From the NCBI RefSeq assembly GCF_010686725.1, contig NZ_JAAGWZ010000004.1, positions 248,001 to 312,000 of the forward strand: a stretch of DNA of 64,000 nucleotides, in the 5' to 3' direction. Each line of letters opens with the position of its first letter. Within the stretch, counting starts at the first letter, position 1. The notes under the pieces were generated by a model. It saw only the letters and a program-made list of their open reading frames with translations. It made no database searches and was not told the DNA's origin. Below are positions 45,544 to 55,321 of the stretch, piece after piece. A program made the translations under genes and the position numbers. The DNA is from Galbitalea soli (GTDB lineage Bacteria; Actinomycetota; Actinomycetes; Actinomycetales; Microbacteriaceae).

Positions 45544-45599
45544 GTCCCCAGCGTGCGGGGACGGCACTATTGGGCACCACTTGTGGTCATACTGATCAC
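45544..45599. promoter_or_regulatory. Palindromes in the dctA/sensor kinase divergent region
   Basis: GTCCCC-7-GGGGAC (45544-45562), the perfect ACCAC-TT-GTGGT (45576-45587) and GTGGTCA-TAC-TGATCAC (45583-45599, one mismatch) lie between the divergent genes. They are candidate sites for the response regulator at 47221. Confidence 0.55.
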
Positions 45600-45616
45600 G
45601 GCACGAGGGGGTGAGA

Positions 45617-47224
45617 ATGGCACGGAACGGGCGGCGGTGGAGCATCGCCAGTCATGTGTTCGTCATCCAGCTCCTCGCCGTGGTCGTGGTGAGCGGATGC
45701 CTCACCCTCGCCCTCTGGCTGGAGACCTCGCTCTCGGCGCAGGAGCGCGCCACCCAGCTGAGTCTCGCCGTGACGAACACGCTCGCGCGGGACCCGACCG
45801 TGATCGCGGCGGTGCAGGGCCCGGACCCGACGACCGCGCTCGAGTCGTACACGCTCACGGTGTCGCGCGCGACGGGCGTCGACTTCATCACGATCATGTC
45901 GCCGCGGGGCATCCGCTTCACGCACCCCGACCCGGCCCAGATCGGTCGGCACTTCCTCGGCACGATCAGCGCGGCGCAGCGCGGTCGCACGATCACCGAG
46001 ACCTTCACCGGCACCCTCGGGCCCTCGGTGCGGGCCGTCGTGCCGATCGAGTCGGGCGGGCGGGTGGTCGGCATCGTCTCGGCCGGGGTCACGCTCGACC
46101 GGGTCGCCGCCTCGCTCGCGCCGCGCATCCCGCTGGTCTTCGCGCTCGCCGTGGTGCTCGTGCTCATCGGCAGCCTCGCCGCCGTGCTCGCCCGGCGGTT
46201 CCTGCGGCGGGTGACCGGATCGATGAGTCCCGCCGAACTCACGCGCATGGTCGCCTACTACCAGTCGGTGCTGCACTCGGTGCAGGAGGGGCTGATCCTC
46301 GCCGATACCCGCGGCCGCGTCGTGCTCTACAACGACGAGGCCGCCGAGCTGCTCGAACTGCCTCCGGCGACGGATGACCTCCGCCCGATCGCGACCGCCG
46401 AGCTCCACCTTCCCGACTCCATCGCCGCCCTCCTCGTCTCCGGCGCACGCGCGGTCGAGGAGGTGCACGTGGCCGGCGACCGGGTGCTCGTGGTGAACCA
46501 GGAACCGGCGACCCCCGCCGGCGACGCGCGACAGGCGCCCGTCGGCACCTTCATGACCCTTCGCGACCGCACCGAGGTGCAGCGGCTGAGCGGGGAGCTG
46601 GCCTCGGTGCGAACCCTCAGCGAGGCGCTTCGTGCGCAGACGCACGAGCACGCCAACCGGCTGCACACCATCGTGTCGCTGCTCGAACTGGGGCGAACCG
46701 AGCAGGCGATCGAGCTCATCGGTCAGCAGGTGGAGGTGAGCCAGTCGCTCGCCGACGAGCTGCTCGGCGCGGTGGGGGAGCCCGCGCTCGCGGCGCTCCT
46801 GCTGGGCAAGGTCGCGCAGGCGGCGGAGCGCGGGATCACGCTCGAGGTGGACCTCGGCGAGGGGGTGGCCGCGGCGCCCCTGTCGGCCGCGGAGCTCGTC
46901 TCGGTGGTGGGCAATCTGGTCGACAACGCGCTCGACGCGGCGGCCGCCGGCAGTCCGCCCGCCTGGGTGCGGGTCACGGCGCGGGGGATCGGCGACCGCC
47001 AGGAGCTCTCGGTGGAGGACTCCGGCGCGGGGCCCGAGCCCCGGGTCGCCGACCGCATCTTCGACCGGGGCGTGACCACGAAACCGGCCGACGAGCGCGG
47101 GCGCGGCATCGGGCTCGCGCTCGCGCGCGGCATCGTCGAGTCCCACCACGGTGCGCTGCGGGTCGAGACCGCACCGCATACGAGGTTCGTCGCCGAGTGG
47201 CCGACCCCCGGACGGCCCGGATGA
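45617..47224 (+). CDS. Sensor histidine kinase, CitA/DcuS family
   Basis: 535 residues from ATG 45617 (GAGGGG seven bases upstream; GTG 45611 rejected). Membrane helix 1 (~12-33), extracytoplasmic Cache/PDC sensor with SRATGVDFITIMSPRGIRFTH, helix 2 (~175-195), PAS domain around SVQEGLILADTRGRVVLYND, then a DcuS-type kinase: phospho-His in RAQTHEHANRLHTIVSLLEL and ATP site in NLVDNALDAA and GRGIGLALAR. Such kinases sense citrate or C4-dicarboxylates. Divergent from the carrier gene and coupled to the regulator gene. Confidence 0.9.
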   Translation: MARNGRRWSIASHVFVIQLLAVVVVSGCLTLALWLETSLSAQERATQLSLAVTNTLARDPTVIAAVQGPDPTTALESYTLTVSRATGVDFITIMSPRGIRFTHPDPAQIGRHFLGTISAAQRGRTITETFTGTLGPSVRAVVPIESGGRVVGIVSAGVTLDRVAASLAPRIPLVFALAVVLVLIGSLAAVLARRFLRRVTGSMSPAELTRMVAYYQSVLHSVQEGLILADTRGRVVLYNDEAAELLELPPATDDLRPIATAELHLPDSIAALLVSGARAVEEVHVAGDRVLVVNQEPATPAGDARQAPVGTFMTLRDRTEVQRLSGELASVRTLSEALRAQTHEHANRLHTIVSLLELGRTEQAIELIGQQVEVSQSLADELLGAVGEPALAALLLGKVAQAAERGITLEVDLGEGVAAAPLSAAELVSVVGNLVDNALDAAAAGSPPAWVRVTARGIGDRQELSVEDSGAGPEPRVADRIFDRGVTTKPADERGRGIGLALARGIVESHHGALRVETAPHTRFVAEWPTPGRPG

Positions 47225-47934
47225 CCGGCGCAGGCGGCCCCGTCCGGGTCCTCGTCGTCGACGACGACCCGGTCGCCGCCGAAGCGCACGCGGCCTACAT
47301 CGCCCGCATCGACGGTTGCGCGGTGGTCGGCGTCGCGGGCACGCTCGCCGCCGCCGCGCACGCGATCCGGCGTGCGGCGGAGATGGGCGACGCGGGCCCC
47401 ATCGACCTCGTGCTGCTCGATCTCACGCTGCCGGACGGCCACGGCGTCGACCTCGTCCGGCGGTTGCGCGCGGCCGGGCTCGGCGTCGACATCATCGCGA
47501 TCACCGCCGTGCGCGACCTCGAGGTCGTGCGTGCGGCCCTCTCCGTGGGGATCGCGCAGTACCTCATCAAGCCGTTCAGCTTTGCGACGTTCCGGGCGAA
47601 GATCGAGGCCTATCTGGATTACCGGCGGCGGTCATCCGTCACCGGGGCCTTCGCCGACCAGGCCGAGGTCGACGGCATGCTCGCCTCCCTGCGCCCCGCG
47701 TCTCCCGCCGCGCTGCCGAAGGGTCTCACGGCGGAGACCCTCGCCGGCGTCGTCGCCGAGTTGCGCGCGGCGGCGGAGGCGCGGTCGGCGGCCGAGGTGG
47801 CGGAGTCGCTCGGGCTCTCGCGGGTCACCGCGAGGCGCTATCTGGAGCACCTGGCGAACGCCGGTCGGGCGGGTCGTGCGCCGCGCTACGGCACCCCGGG
47901 CCGCCCGGAGCTGGAGTATCGCTGGCTTAACTGA
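47221..47934 (+). CDS. Response regulator, CitB/DcuR family
   Basis: 237 residues, ATGA overlap with the kinase gene. The receiver has VLVVDDDPVAAEAH, phospho-Asp in LVLLDLTLPDGHGVD and Lys in QYLIKPFSFATFRAKI. The C-terminal helix-turn-helix reads SAAEVAESLGLSRVTARRYLEHL, the type typical of citrate and dicarboxylate regulators. Likely activates the symporter gene in response to extracellular dicarboxylates. Confidence 0.9.
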   Translation: MTGAGGPVRVLVVDDDPVAAEAHAAYIARIDGCAVVGVAGTLAAAAHAIRRAAEMGDAGPIDLVLLDLTLPDGHGVDLVRRLRAAGLGVDIIAITAVRDLEVVRAALSVGIAQYLIKPFSFATFRAKIEAYLDYRRRSSVTGAFADQAEVDGMLASLRPASPAALPKGLTAETLAGVVAELRAAAEARSAAEVAESLGLSRVTARRYLEHLANAGRAGRAPRYGTPGRPELEYRWLN

Positions 47935-47983
47935 CGGCGCCCGCCGGCCGGATCTGGTCCGACCGACGGGCGTCGATCATGCG

Positions 47984-48000
47984 GGGCGGCGGAGCCGCCC
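47984..48000. terminator. Bidirectional terminator between regulator and msiK genes
   Basis: GGGCGGC (47984-47990) and GCCGCCC (47994-48000) form a perfect 7-bp hairpin with loop GGA between convergent genes. Confidence 0.65.
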
Positions 48001-48015
48001 GACGGGTGAAGCGGC

Positions 48016-49110
<1,095 letters not shown>

Positions 49111-49167
49111 TGTTTTCTTATCTCCTTCACCGGCAGGTACGTGCCGGACGATCCGTAGTGAATGGAC

Positions 49168-49196
49168 GATGCGCGAGCGCATCAAGGGTCATTATG
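49168..49196 (-). promoter_or_regulatory. msiK promoter with perfect palindromic operator candidate
   Basis: On the minus strand the -10-like CATAAT (49196-49191) is followed by GATGCGC-GA-GCGCATC (49183-49168). The 16-base site would cover about +1 to +16. A weak TTGCCC -35 lies upstream with a 19-base spacing. The palindrome suggests repression of the shared ATPase; the regulator is not known. Confidence 0.65.
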
Positions 49197-49340
49197 TCAC
49201 TCGCTCTGGGGTAAGGGGCAACCGGGGTCTTCGTGACCGTTCCCAGTTTGTCCGCCTACTATCGTTGAGGGTTCGATGCGCACGCATGATCGTGCGCCGT
49301 ATCTTTCAGGCCAGAGGGCCGGCAATGTGAGTGAGGTTCC

Positions 49341-50276
49341 ATGAGCAACGGCGACACCGCCGACGATGGCGCCACCACCAATGAGCGTCGTGAGGCAGCA
49401 CGTGAGAAGGCTCGCGCGCTGCGCCTGCAGCATAAGAAGAAGGAACGCCGCAATCGCTGGCTGATCCAGGGCGGCATCGCCGCCGTCGTGATCGCCGCGC
49501 TCGTGATCGTGGCCTTCGTGGTCGTGGGGGCGAACCGTCCCGTCGGTGCCGGTCCGCTCAACATGCAGAGCGACGGCATCACCCTGACCAAGACGAACGT
49601 CGCGGTCGGCACTCCCGCGATCCCTGCCGGGGGAGACCCCGTGCCGACGGTGCGCGACAAGAAGTCGAGCGTCGTGACGATCCGCATCTACCTCGACTAC
49701 GACTGCCCCATCTGCCGCGACTTCGAGAAGGGCAACGCGACCCAAATCGCGGGGCTGCTCTCCAGCGGCGCGGCGACGATCGAGATCCACCCCATCGCGA
49801 TCCTCGACCACCTCTCGCAGGGCACCCGCTATTCCTCCCGCGCCGCGAACGCCGCGGCCTGCGTGGCGAACTACTCGCCGGGCGATTTCTGGGCGTTCAA
49901 CCGCGCGATGTACGCGAGCCAGCCGGCCGAGAACACCTCGGGGCTCACCGATCAGCGCATCACCTCGATCGTGCGCGGGGCGGGCGTGAAGAACATGGAC
50001 AGCATCGCCTCCTGCATCGCCCAGGAGAAGTTCAAATCGTGGGTCACGGCGGCCACCGACCGGGCGACCGCGGGGCCGCTGCCGGATTCGAGCGTCAAGA
50101 AGCTCGCCGGCACCCCGACGATCCTCGTCAACGGCCTGCAGTACACCGCCAGCAACTGGGGCAGCGCGGCCGACTTCGCCGCCTTCGTGGTGCAGGTCGC
50201 GGGCCAGTCGTTCAACGAGAACTCGACGGCGACCCCCACGCCCACGGCGACTCCGACGCCCGCGCCGACCAAGTAA
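49341..50276 (+). CDS. Membrane-anchored DsbA-like thiol-disulfide protein
   Basis: 311 residues. Charged cytoplasmic N-terminus (~1-42, many Lys/Arg), one membrane helix (~43-67), then an extracytoplasmic thioredoxin fold with the active site YDCPICRDFEK, KLAGTPTILVNG (cis-Pro loop) and a Thr/Pro tail of TPTPTATPTP type. Related to DsbA/BdbD-type oxidoreductases of actinobacteria, which oxidise exported proteins. Divergent from msiK, with a TACTAT -10-like element nearby. Confidence 0.87.
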   Translation: MSNGDTADDGATTNERREAAREKARALRLQHKKKERRNRWLIQGGIAAVVIAALVIVAFVVVGANRPVGAGPLNMQSDGITLTKTNVAVGTPAIPAGGDPVPTVRDKKSSVVTIRIYLDYDCPICRDFEKGNATQIAGLLSSGAATIEIHPIAILDHLSQGTRYSSRAANAAACVANYSPGDFWAFNRAMYASQPAENTSGLTDQRITSIVRGAGVKNMDSIASCIAQEKFKSWVTAATDRATAGPLPDSSVKKLAGTPTILVNGLQYTASNWGSAADFAAFVVQVAGQSFNENSTATPTPTATPTPAPTK

Positions 50277-50308
50277 CCGCGGGGCTCGCGCGCATCCCGC
50301 GAAAGGAA

Positions 50309-50322
50309 TGCAAGCGCTTACA
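50309..50322 (+). promoter_or_regulatory. LacI-type operator upstream of amylosucrase
   Basis: TGCAAGCGCTTACA fits the TGNAANCG-type LacI/CcpA consensus, with the core AAGCGCTT palindromic. It is unlike the CTAAGGCGCTTTAG sites at 10178, so a different LacI protein, possibly the one cut at the left edge, may act here. Confidence 0.7.
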
Positions 50323-50380
50323 GCGCTGGTGGTGCACAATGCATCCATAGACATTCGCGTATCGCAATGAGGAGATCCCG

Positions 50381-52246
50381 ATGTCGCTCTCCGAGCACCT
50401 CCAGACCACCCGTCGACCCGCCACGAGCGACGCGGAGTGGGCCTCCTTCGTCGCGCGATTCGACGCCGAATTCCCGCGCCTCGAGCGGCTGTACCGCCGG
50501 CTCTACGGCGACAACCGCCGAGCGGATGCCCAGCTCGAGGCGCTCGTCACCGACGCCTCCACCTCCTGGCAGGAGCGCCCCGCCGAGCTGCGGGCCCTCG
50601 ACGACTGGCGGGCGGCGAACCCGGACTGGTTCCAGTCGAACCAGATGCTGGGCGGGGTCTGCTACGTGGACCTGTACGCCGGCGATCTGAGCGGGCTGCG
50701 GGAGCGCATCCCGTATCTGAAAGAGCTGGGGCTGACCTACCTGCACCTCATGCCGCTCTTCCTCGCCCCCGAGGAGAACTCCGACGGGGGCTACGCGGTC
50801 TCGAGCTATCGCGACGTGAATCCGGCTCTCGGCACCATGGACGATCTGACCGCACTCGCGACCGAACTGCGCGCGAACGGCATCTCACTCGTCGTCGACT
50901 TCATCTTCAACCACACCTCCAACGAGCACGAGTGGGCGCGGAAGGCGCTCGCCCGCGACCCCGAGTTCGAGAACTTCTACTGGATCTTCCCCGACCGTGA
51001 GATGCCGGACGCCTACGAGCGCACGACGCGCGAGATCTTCCCCGACGATCACCCCGGGTCGTTCATCCCGCTGCCCGACGGCCGCTGGGTGTGGGCGACG
51101 TTCTACTCCTTCCAGTGGGACCTCAACTACCGCAACCCCGCCGTGTTCCGCGCGATGGCGGGCGAGATGCTGTTCCTCGCCAACCGCGGCGTCGACATTC
51201 TGCGCATGGACGCGGTCGCGTTCATCTGGAAGCAGCTCGGCACGACCTGCGAGAGTCTGCCCGAGGCGCACCTGCTGCTGCAGGCCTTCAACGCCGTCTG
51301 TCGCATCGCGGCGCCGTCGCTGCTGTTCAAGTCGGAGGCCATCGTGCATCCGGATGAGGTGGTGCGGTACATCAGCCCGGAGGAGTGCCAGCTCAGCTAC
51401 AACCCGCTGCAGATGGCGCTCATCTGGAACAGCCTCGCGACCCGCGACGTGCGGCTGCTCTCGCAGGCGCTCGAGCGACGGCACCGCATCCCGACCGGCA
51501 CCGCCTGGGTCAACTACGTGCGCAGCCACGACGACATCGGCTGGACCTTCGCCGACGAGGACGCCGCCGAGTTCGGCATCAACGGCTTCGACCATCGCCG
51601 CTTCCTCAACGCCTACTACGTGAACCGCTTCCCGGGCAGCTTCGCCCGAGGGGTGCCGTTCCAGGACAACCCGAAGACGGGGGACTGCCGCATCTCGGGC
51701 ACGACGGCGTCGCTCGCGGGACTCGAAGCGGGGGATGCCGGAGCGGTCGGGCGCATCCTGCTGGCGCACTCGATCATCCTGTCGACCGGGGGAATCCCCC
51801 TGCTCTACCTGGGTGACGAGGTGGGGCAGCTCAACGACTACGGCTACCTCGACGTTCCCGCGCACCGCGACGACAGTCGCTGGGTGGGTCGGCCCGCCTA
51901 CCCCGCCGAGCGCTATGCGAGCCGCCACGACCCCAGCACCGATGCGGGCCGGATCTTCGAGGGGCTCGAACACCTCATCCGGGTGCGATCGAGCACGCCC
52001 GAGTTCGCGGGCGGCGCGCTCATCGCCTGGCGCACCGGCAACCCGCGCGTGCTCGCCTACGAGCGCGGCAGGGGCGGCTCGCGCGTCGTAGCGTTCGTGA
52101 ACGTCGGCGACGACCCGGAATTCGTGGCGGGCAAGGTGTTCTCCGCGCTCAGCGAGACGCCCACCGACCTGATCACGGGCGCCGCGGTGTACGTGCGGCA
52201 GGGCGTGCTGCTCGCCGCCCATCAGGTGATGTGGTTGCGGGGATGA
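50381..52246 (+). CDS. Amylosucrase-like GH13 alpha-glucan enzyme
   Basis: 621 residues, ATG with GAGGAGA upstream. GH13 motifs: [15 protein letters not shown] (region I), [15 protein letters not shown] (nucleophile Asp), [14 protein letters not shown] (Glu acid/base) and [11 protein letters not shown] (third Asp). The extra N-terminal helical domain (~1-85) and the long B and B'-type insertions match the amylosucrase subfamily, which splits sucrose and builds alpha-glucan or isomers. Hydrolase-like members also exist, so the product is not certain. No signal peptide, hence cytoplasmic. Confidence 0.88.
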   Translation: MSLSEHLQTTRRPATSDAEWASFVARFDAEFPRLERLYRRLYGDNRRADAQLEALVTDASTSWQERPAELRALDDWRAANPDWFQSNQMLGGVCYVDLYAGDLSGLRERIPYLKELGLTYLHLMPLFLAPEENSDGGYAVSSYRDVNPALGTMDDLTALATELRANGISLVVDFIFNHTSNEHEWARKALARDPEFENFYWIFPDREMPDAYERTTREIFPDDHPGSFIPLPDGRWVWATFYSFQWDLNYRNPAVFRAMAGEMLFLANRGVDILRMDAVAFIWKQLGTTCESLPEAHLLLQAFNAVCRIAAPSLLFKSEAIVHPDEVVRYISPEECQLSYNPLQMALIWNSLATRDVRLLSQALERRHRIPTGTAWVNYVRSHDDIGWTFADEDAAEFGINGFDHRRFLNAYYVNRFPGSFARGVPFQDNPKTGDCRISGTTASLAGLEAGDAGAVGRILLAHSIILSTGGIPLLYLGDEVGQLNDYGYLDVPAHRDDSRWVGRPAYPAERYASRHDPSTDAGRIFEGLEHLIRVRSSTPEFAGGALIAWRTGNPRVLAYERGRGGSRVVAFVNVGDDPEFVAGKVFSALSETPTDLITGAAVYVRQGVLLAAHQVMWLRG

Positions 52247-52262
52247 CCGGCCGAGCCACAGG

Positions 52263-52832
52263 TCACCCCATGCGCAGCAGCGCGTCGTGCAGCGCGGGGC
52301 TGAGTCCCGCGGGCTGATCGACGTCGACCGCGAGCGCCTGGATCGCACGACTGAAGTAGTTGCGAGCCGCCGCGGCGAGAGCGATGTCGACGATCTCGCG
52401 ATCGCTGAAGCCGTGCTCGCGCAGCGCGAGGCTATCGGCTTCGGTCATCTCCGACGAGTCGCGGCTGACCCGCTCGGCGAAGTCCATCATGGCGACCTCG
52501 GCCGGGGTGAGGTCGGCGTCGTGATGGTCGAGGGCGATCCGTGTGAGCTGCTCCTCCTCGATGAGCGGGAGCGTGCGTGCGCCGTGGGCGAGTCGGCAGT
52601 GCTGCGACCGCGTTCCCCGCGCCGCGGCGAGCGTGACGAGCTCGTAGCGACGCTTGCCCATCGGCAGGGCGATCGCGCGAATCAGGCTCTCCCACGCCCG
52701 GTAGGCCTCCGGATTCATGGCCATCGCCCGGGTGTGACTCGGAACGTAGCCCGTCGCGCGGGTCTCCTCGGCGTAGATCTCGGCGACGACTCCCGTCGCC
52801 TCGTCCTCGGGGATGGTCTGGATGATGCTCAT
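52263..52832 (-). CDS. Peroxidase-related AhpD-like protein
   Basis: 189 residues from ATG 52832 (AGAGGAG upstream); the much longer ORF through upstream sequence is rejected. Carboxymuconolactone-decarboxylase/AhpD fold with SQHCRLAHGART, the single-Cys variant of the usual CxxC-x-x-H site. Members of this group are annotated as alkylhydroperoxidase-like. Convergent with amylosucrase, only 16 bases apart. Confidence 0.82.
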   Translation of the reverse strand: MSIIQTIPEDEATGVVAEIYAEETRATGYVPSHTRAMAMNPEAYRAWESLIRAIALPMGKRRYELVTLAAARGTRSQHCRLAHGARTLPLIEEEQLTRIALDHHDADLTPAEVAMMDFAERVSRDSSEMTEADSLALREHGFSDREIVDIALAAAARNYFSRAIQALAVDVDQPAGLSPALHDALLRMG

Positions 52833-52931
52833 GATGGCGCTCCTCTCTAGTGAGGACTCAACCACTCCTGACGCCCGCGCGCGAGGGTGACTACCATGGC
52901 CACGAACTGAGCCGGCGAGAGTAGGGCCGCG

Positions 52932-53228
52932 GTGAGGAGTGAGGTGACGCGCGAACTGTTCGACGGAGGGCTGAGCCCGGTCATCCCGGCCGCGCCGAAT
53001 GCCGCCTTCGAGTTGGCGGCCGGTGTGGCGCTGGTGGTCGTTGTGGTCGCGCTCACGCTCCTCGTCCGTGCTGCCATGCGGGGAATGCCCGCGCGCGAGG
53101 TGGTCGTCTGGATCGTGATCATCGTGCTGCTCCCGGCGTTGGGCGCCTGCGCGTTCCTCACCGCGAGCGTCATCAGGCATCGACGAGACCGCGGAGCGAC
53201 CGCGGCACGGTCGGCGGCGCCCGCTTGA
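52932..53228 (+). CDS. Small membrane protein with PLDc_N-like hairpin
   Basis: 98 residues from GTG 52932; GTG 52944 is an alternative. Two membrane helices (about 27-48 and 56-76) separated by MRGMPAREV; the second, VVWIVIIVLLPALGACAFL, resembles the PLDc_N pattern of helix with Pro then Gly. The basic C-terminal tail is cytoplasmic. Function unknown. Divergent from the AhpD-like gene. Confidence 0.6.
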   Translation: MRSEVTRELFDGGLSPVIPAAPNAAFELAAGVALVVVVVALTLLVRAAMRGMPAREVVVWIVIIVLLPALGACAFLTASVIRHRRDRGATAARSAAPA

Positions 53229-53248
53229 CTTTCGTCGCGCCCGCCGCT

Positions 53249-53265
53249 TCACTTTAGTTTAGTGA
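53249..53265 (+). promoter_or_regulatory. Operator candidate upstream of the SDR gene
   Basis: TCACT (53249-53253) and AGTGA (53261-53265) flank TTAGTTT. A TTGACT -35-like box is at 53225-53230. The AT-rich site stands out in a GC-rich context. Confidence 0.5.
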
Positions 53266-53350
53266 GACTGAACATCGGCGTGCAGTGTGACACTCCTCTT
53301 CTCCCAGCCGGGAGCGGATGATCCCTCCGATGTCGTCGGAGAGGACACCC

Positions 53351-54058
53351 ATGAGCCCGCGCACGATCGTCGTCGTCGGAGGAACGTCCGGTATCGGACT
53401 CGAGTTGGCCCGGGACATCGTCGCCCACGGCGACAGCGTCATCATCACCGGCCGTGACGCCGCGCGCACGGCGGAGATCGCCGCGTCGATCGGCGAGCGG
53501 GCGACCGGGGTCGCCCTCGATATCTCGGAACCCGCGGGCATCGCAGCGAGCCTCGCCGGAATCGGCCGCATCGACGGGCTCGTGCTCGCCGCCATCGAGC
53601 GCGACGCCAACACGATCCGCGACTACGACATCGACCGGGCGACCCGGCTGACCGTGCTCAAGCTCGTGGGGTACCCCGCGGTCGTGCACGCGCTGCTCGA
53701 TCGCATGGAGAACTCCGCCGACACCGGCATCGTGCTGTTCGGGGGTCGCGCGAAAGACATGCCCTACCCGGGGTCGACCACGGTCTCCACCATCAATGGC
53801 GGTGTCGAGGGCCTCACGGTCACGCTCGCCCTCGAACTCGCCCCCATCCGCGTCAACGCGCTGCACCCCGGCATCATCGGCGACAGCCCGTTCTGGGCGG
53901 GCAAGCCGGCCGCCGTCCTCGACGGCTACCGCAGTCGCACCCCGTCCGGCGAGCTCGCCACGATGGCCGACATCGTCGATGCAACCCAGTTCCTGCTGCG
54001 CAACCGCGGGATCACGGGCACGAGCACCTACGTCGACCGGGGTTCCCGCCTGACCTGA
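53351..54058 (+). CDS. SDR-family protein lacking the catalytic Ser-Tyr-Lys
   Basis: 235 residues from ATG 53351 (GAGAGGA upstream). The Rossmann N-terminus IVVVGGTSGIGLELARDI is intact, so it should bind NAD(P). The usual catalytic block is replaced: where YxxxK is expected the sequence reads TVSTINGGVEGLT, with Val and Asn instead of Tyr and Lys, and the Ser strand reads IVLFGGRAKD. NALHPGIIGDSPFW and the terminal GTSTYVDRGS are otherwise SDR-like. It may act by a different chemistry or as a binding protein. First gene of the 53-64 kb catabolic cluster. Confidence 0.85.
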   Translation: MSPRTIVVVGGTSGIGLELARDIVAHGDSVIITGRDAARTAEIAASIGERATGVALDISEPAGIAASLAGIGRIDGLVLAAIERDANTIRDYDIDRATRLTVLKLVGYPAVVHALLDRMENSADTGIVLFGGRAKDMPYPGSTTVSTINGGVEGLTVTLALELAPIRVNALHPGIIGDSPFWAGKPAAVLDGYRSRTPSGELATMADIVDATQFLLRNRGITGTSTYVDRGSRLT

Positions 54059-54170
54059 GGTCGGCGGGACCGCGACGGCGCGTCGACCAGCGGGCTCCCG
54101 CCTGACCTGAGGTCGGCGGGGCTGCGCCGGGGGGCCGCCGGCGGGGCTCCCGCCTCAGCTGAGGCCGGCG
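54031..54170. repeat. Repeated 3' end of the SDR gene, ~50-bp period, hairpin-forming
   Basis: The last codons of the SDR gene with the stop (54031-54068) recur at 54081-54120 with few changes, and the core CCCGCCT...AGGT/C..GGCG recurs at 54147-54170 inside the end of the convergent reductase gene. Each copy folds as CCCGCC/GGCGGG with inner GACCT/AGGTC, a good terminator stem. Units lie 50-52 bases apart. Confidence 0.85.
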
Positions 54171-55189
54171 AGCTCCCGCAGCAGCGCCAGATTCTCGGGC
54201 GCCGGCGCGAGCTCGCCGCGCTCGATGCGGTGCGCGACCTCCACGACTGCCTCGTTCACCGGGCTCGGCAACCCGAGCTGGTGACGGGTGTGCACGACAT
54301 GCCCGTTGAGGTCATCCACCTCGCTGTGACGCGACTTGGTCCAGTCCTGCAGCACGGTCGTGGTGGTGTTCGGCAGAACGAATCCGCGATAGAGAGTGTC
54401 GAGCAGGGTGTCGACCACCGTGTCGACCTCCACGACGTCCTCCGGCTTCAACCCGAAGATGGGGAGCACCGGATGACCGAGCGCAACGGCCGCCCCCAGC
54501 GCCTCCTTGCCCGACGCCACCATGAGCTCGCGCATGCCGGGGAGTTCGAGGGCGTCCAGCATCGAGAGGCCAACGCTCGCCGTCGTCACCAGGGTGGTCG
54601 CGTTGCTCACGAGCTTCATCCACTTGGTCGCGATGATGTCGTCGACGATCTCGACGGTGCCGGAGTGCCGCAGCAGTTCGGCGACCTCCGTCTCGCGTCC
54701 GGAGGTGGCCCCGCATAGGGCGCCGAGGGCGAACCAGGAGCGGTCGGGCCCGGAGTGCCGCATCACGACGCCGGGCTCGTACATAGTGGAGGAGATCTCG
54801 ATGACGCAGCCGAGGTTGCGCTCGCCGCCGACGACGTCGGCGATCGTGTTGGCGGTCATCCCGTTCTGCACGCCGACCATGACGCCGTCGGCGGCCAAGT
54901 AGGGCTCGATCAGGTGGGCGGCCCACTCGCTGTCGTAGGCCTTCATGAGCATGAGCACCACGTCGAAGGGCTGCTTCAGCGTCGCGACCTCGCACAGGTG
55001 CATGACCGACACCGGGACCTCGAGCGTTGAGTCCGGCATCTCGATGCGAACACCGTGCGCGCGCATCGCCTCGACGTGCGCGGGCCACTGCTCGATGAGG
55101 GTGACGTCCAGGCCGGCGACGGTCAGGTCGGCCCCGATCGACGCCCCGTTCGCGCCGGCGCCGAGGATCGCAATTCGTTGTCCGGACAT
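54155..55189 (-). CDS. Ketopantoate reductase-like (PanE/ApbA family) dehydrogenase
   Basis: 344 residues from ATG 55189 with GGGAG eight bases upstream; the GTG at 55198 overlaps that site and is rejected. Rossmann start RIAILGAGANGASIGADLTVAG, then LMLMKAYDSEWAA and VGVQNGMTANTIADVVG, and the catalytic Lys in ATKWMKLVSNATTL. C-terminal helical domain has KSRHSEVDDLNG. The context is catabolic and not next to pan genes, so reduction or oxidation of some 2-oxo/2-hydroxy acid is likelier than pantothenate synthesis. Confidence 0.87.
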   Translation of the reverse strand: MSGQRIAILGAGANGASIGADLTVAGLDVTLIEQWPAHVEAMRAHGVRIEMPDSTLEVPVSVMHLCEVATLKQPFDVVLMLMKAYDSEWAAHLIEPYLAADGVMVGVQNGMTANTIADVVGGERNLGCVIEISSTMYEPGVVMRHSGPDRSWFALGALCGATSGRETEVAELLRHSGTVEIVDDIIATKWMKLVSNATTLVTTASVGLSMLDALELPGMRELMVASGKEALGAAVALGHPVLPIFGLKPEDVVEVDTVVDTLLDTLYRGFVLPNTTTTVLQDWTKSRHSEVDDLNGHVVHTRHQLGLPSPVNEAVVEVAHRIERGELAPAPENLALLRELAGLS

Positions 55190-55216
55190 TGATTTCACTC
55201 CCTTGTGTTAGCTGAG

Positions 55217-55260
55217 ACTTTACTTGACGTTGTAAAGTGAGGGCAAACAAGTACTTGACG
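55217..55260. promoter_or_regulatory. Divergent promoter region with palindrome and repeated TACTTGACG
   Basis: ACTTTAC (55217-55223) and GTAAAGT (55232-55238) form an inverted repeat. TACTTGACG occurs at 55221-55229 and 55252-55260, 31 bp apart. For the minus-strand reductase, TTGCCC (55246-55241) and TAAAGT (55222-55217) make a promoter with 18-base spacing that the palindrome overlaps. The CACTTGACA in the operator at 57205 is similar. Confidence 0.6.
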
Positions 55261-55321
55261 GATCGGTCGATGACCGCCGCTGATGTACAGCAGCAGTTAA
55301 GTTCTCAACGAGGAGGATGAC

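Noticed and set aside
54155-55189. Pantothenate biosynthesis gene panE
   Set aside because: The fold fits, but no other pantothenate gene is near and the setting is catabolic, so only the family name is used.
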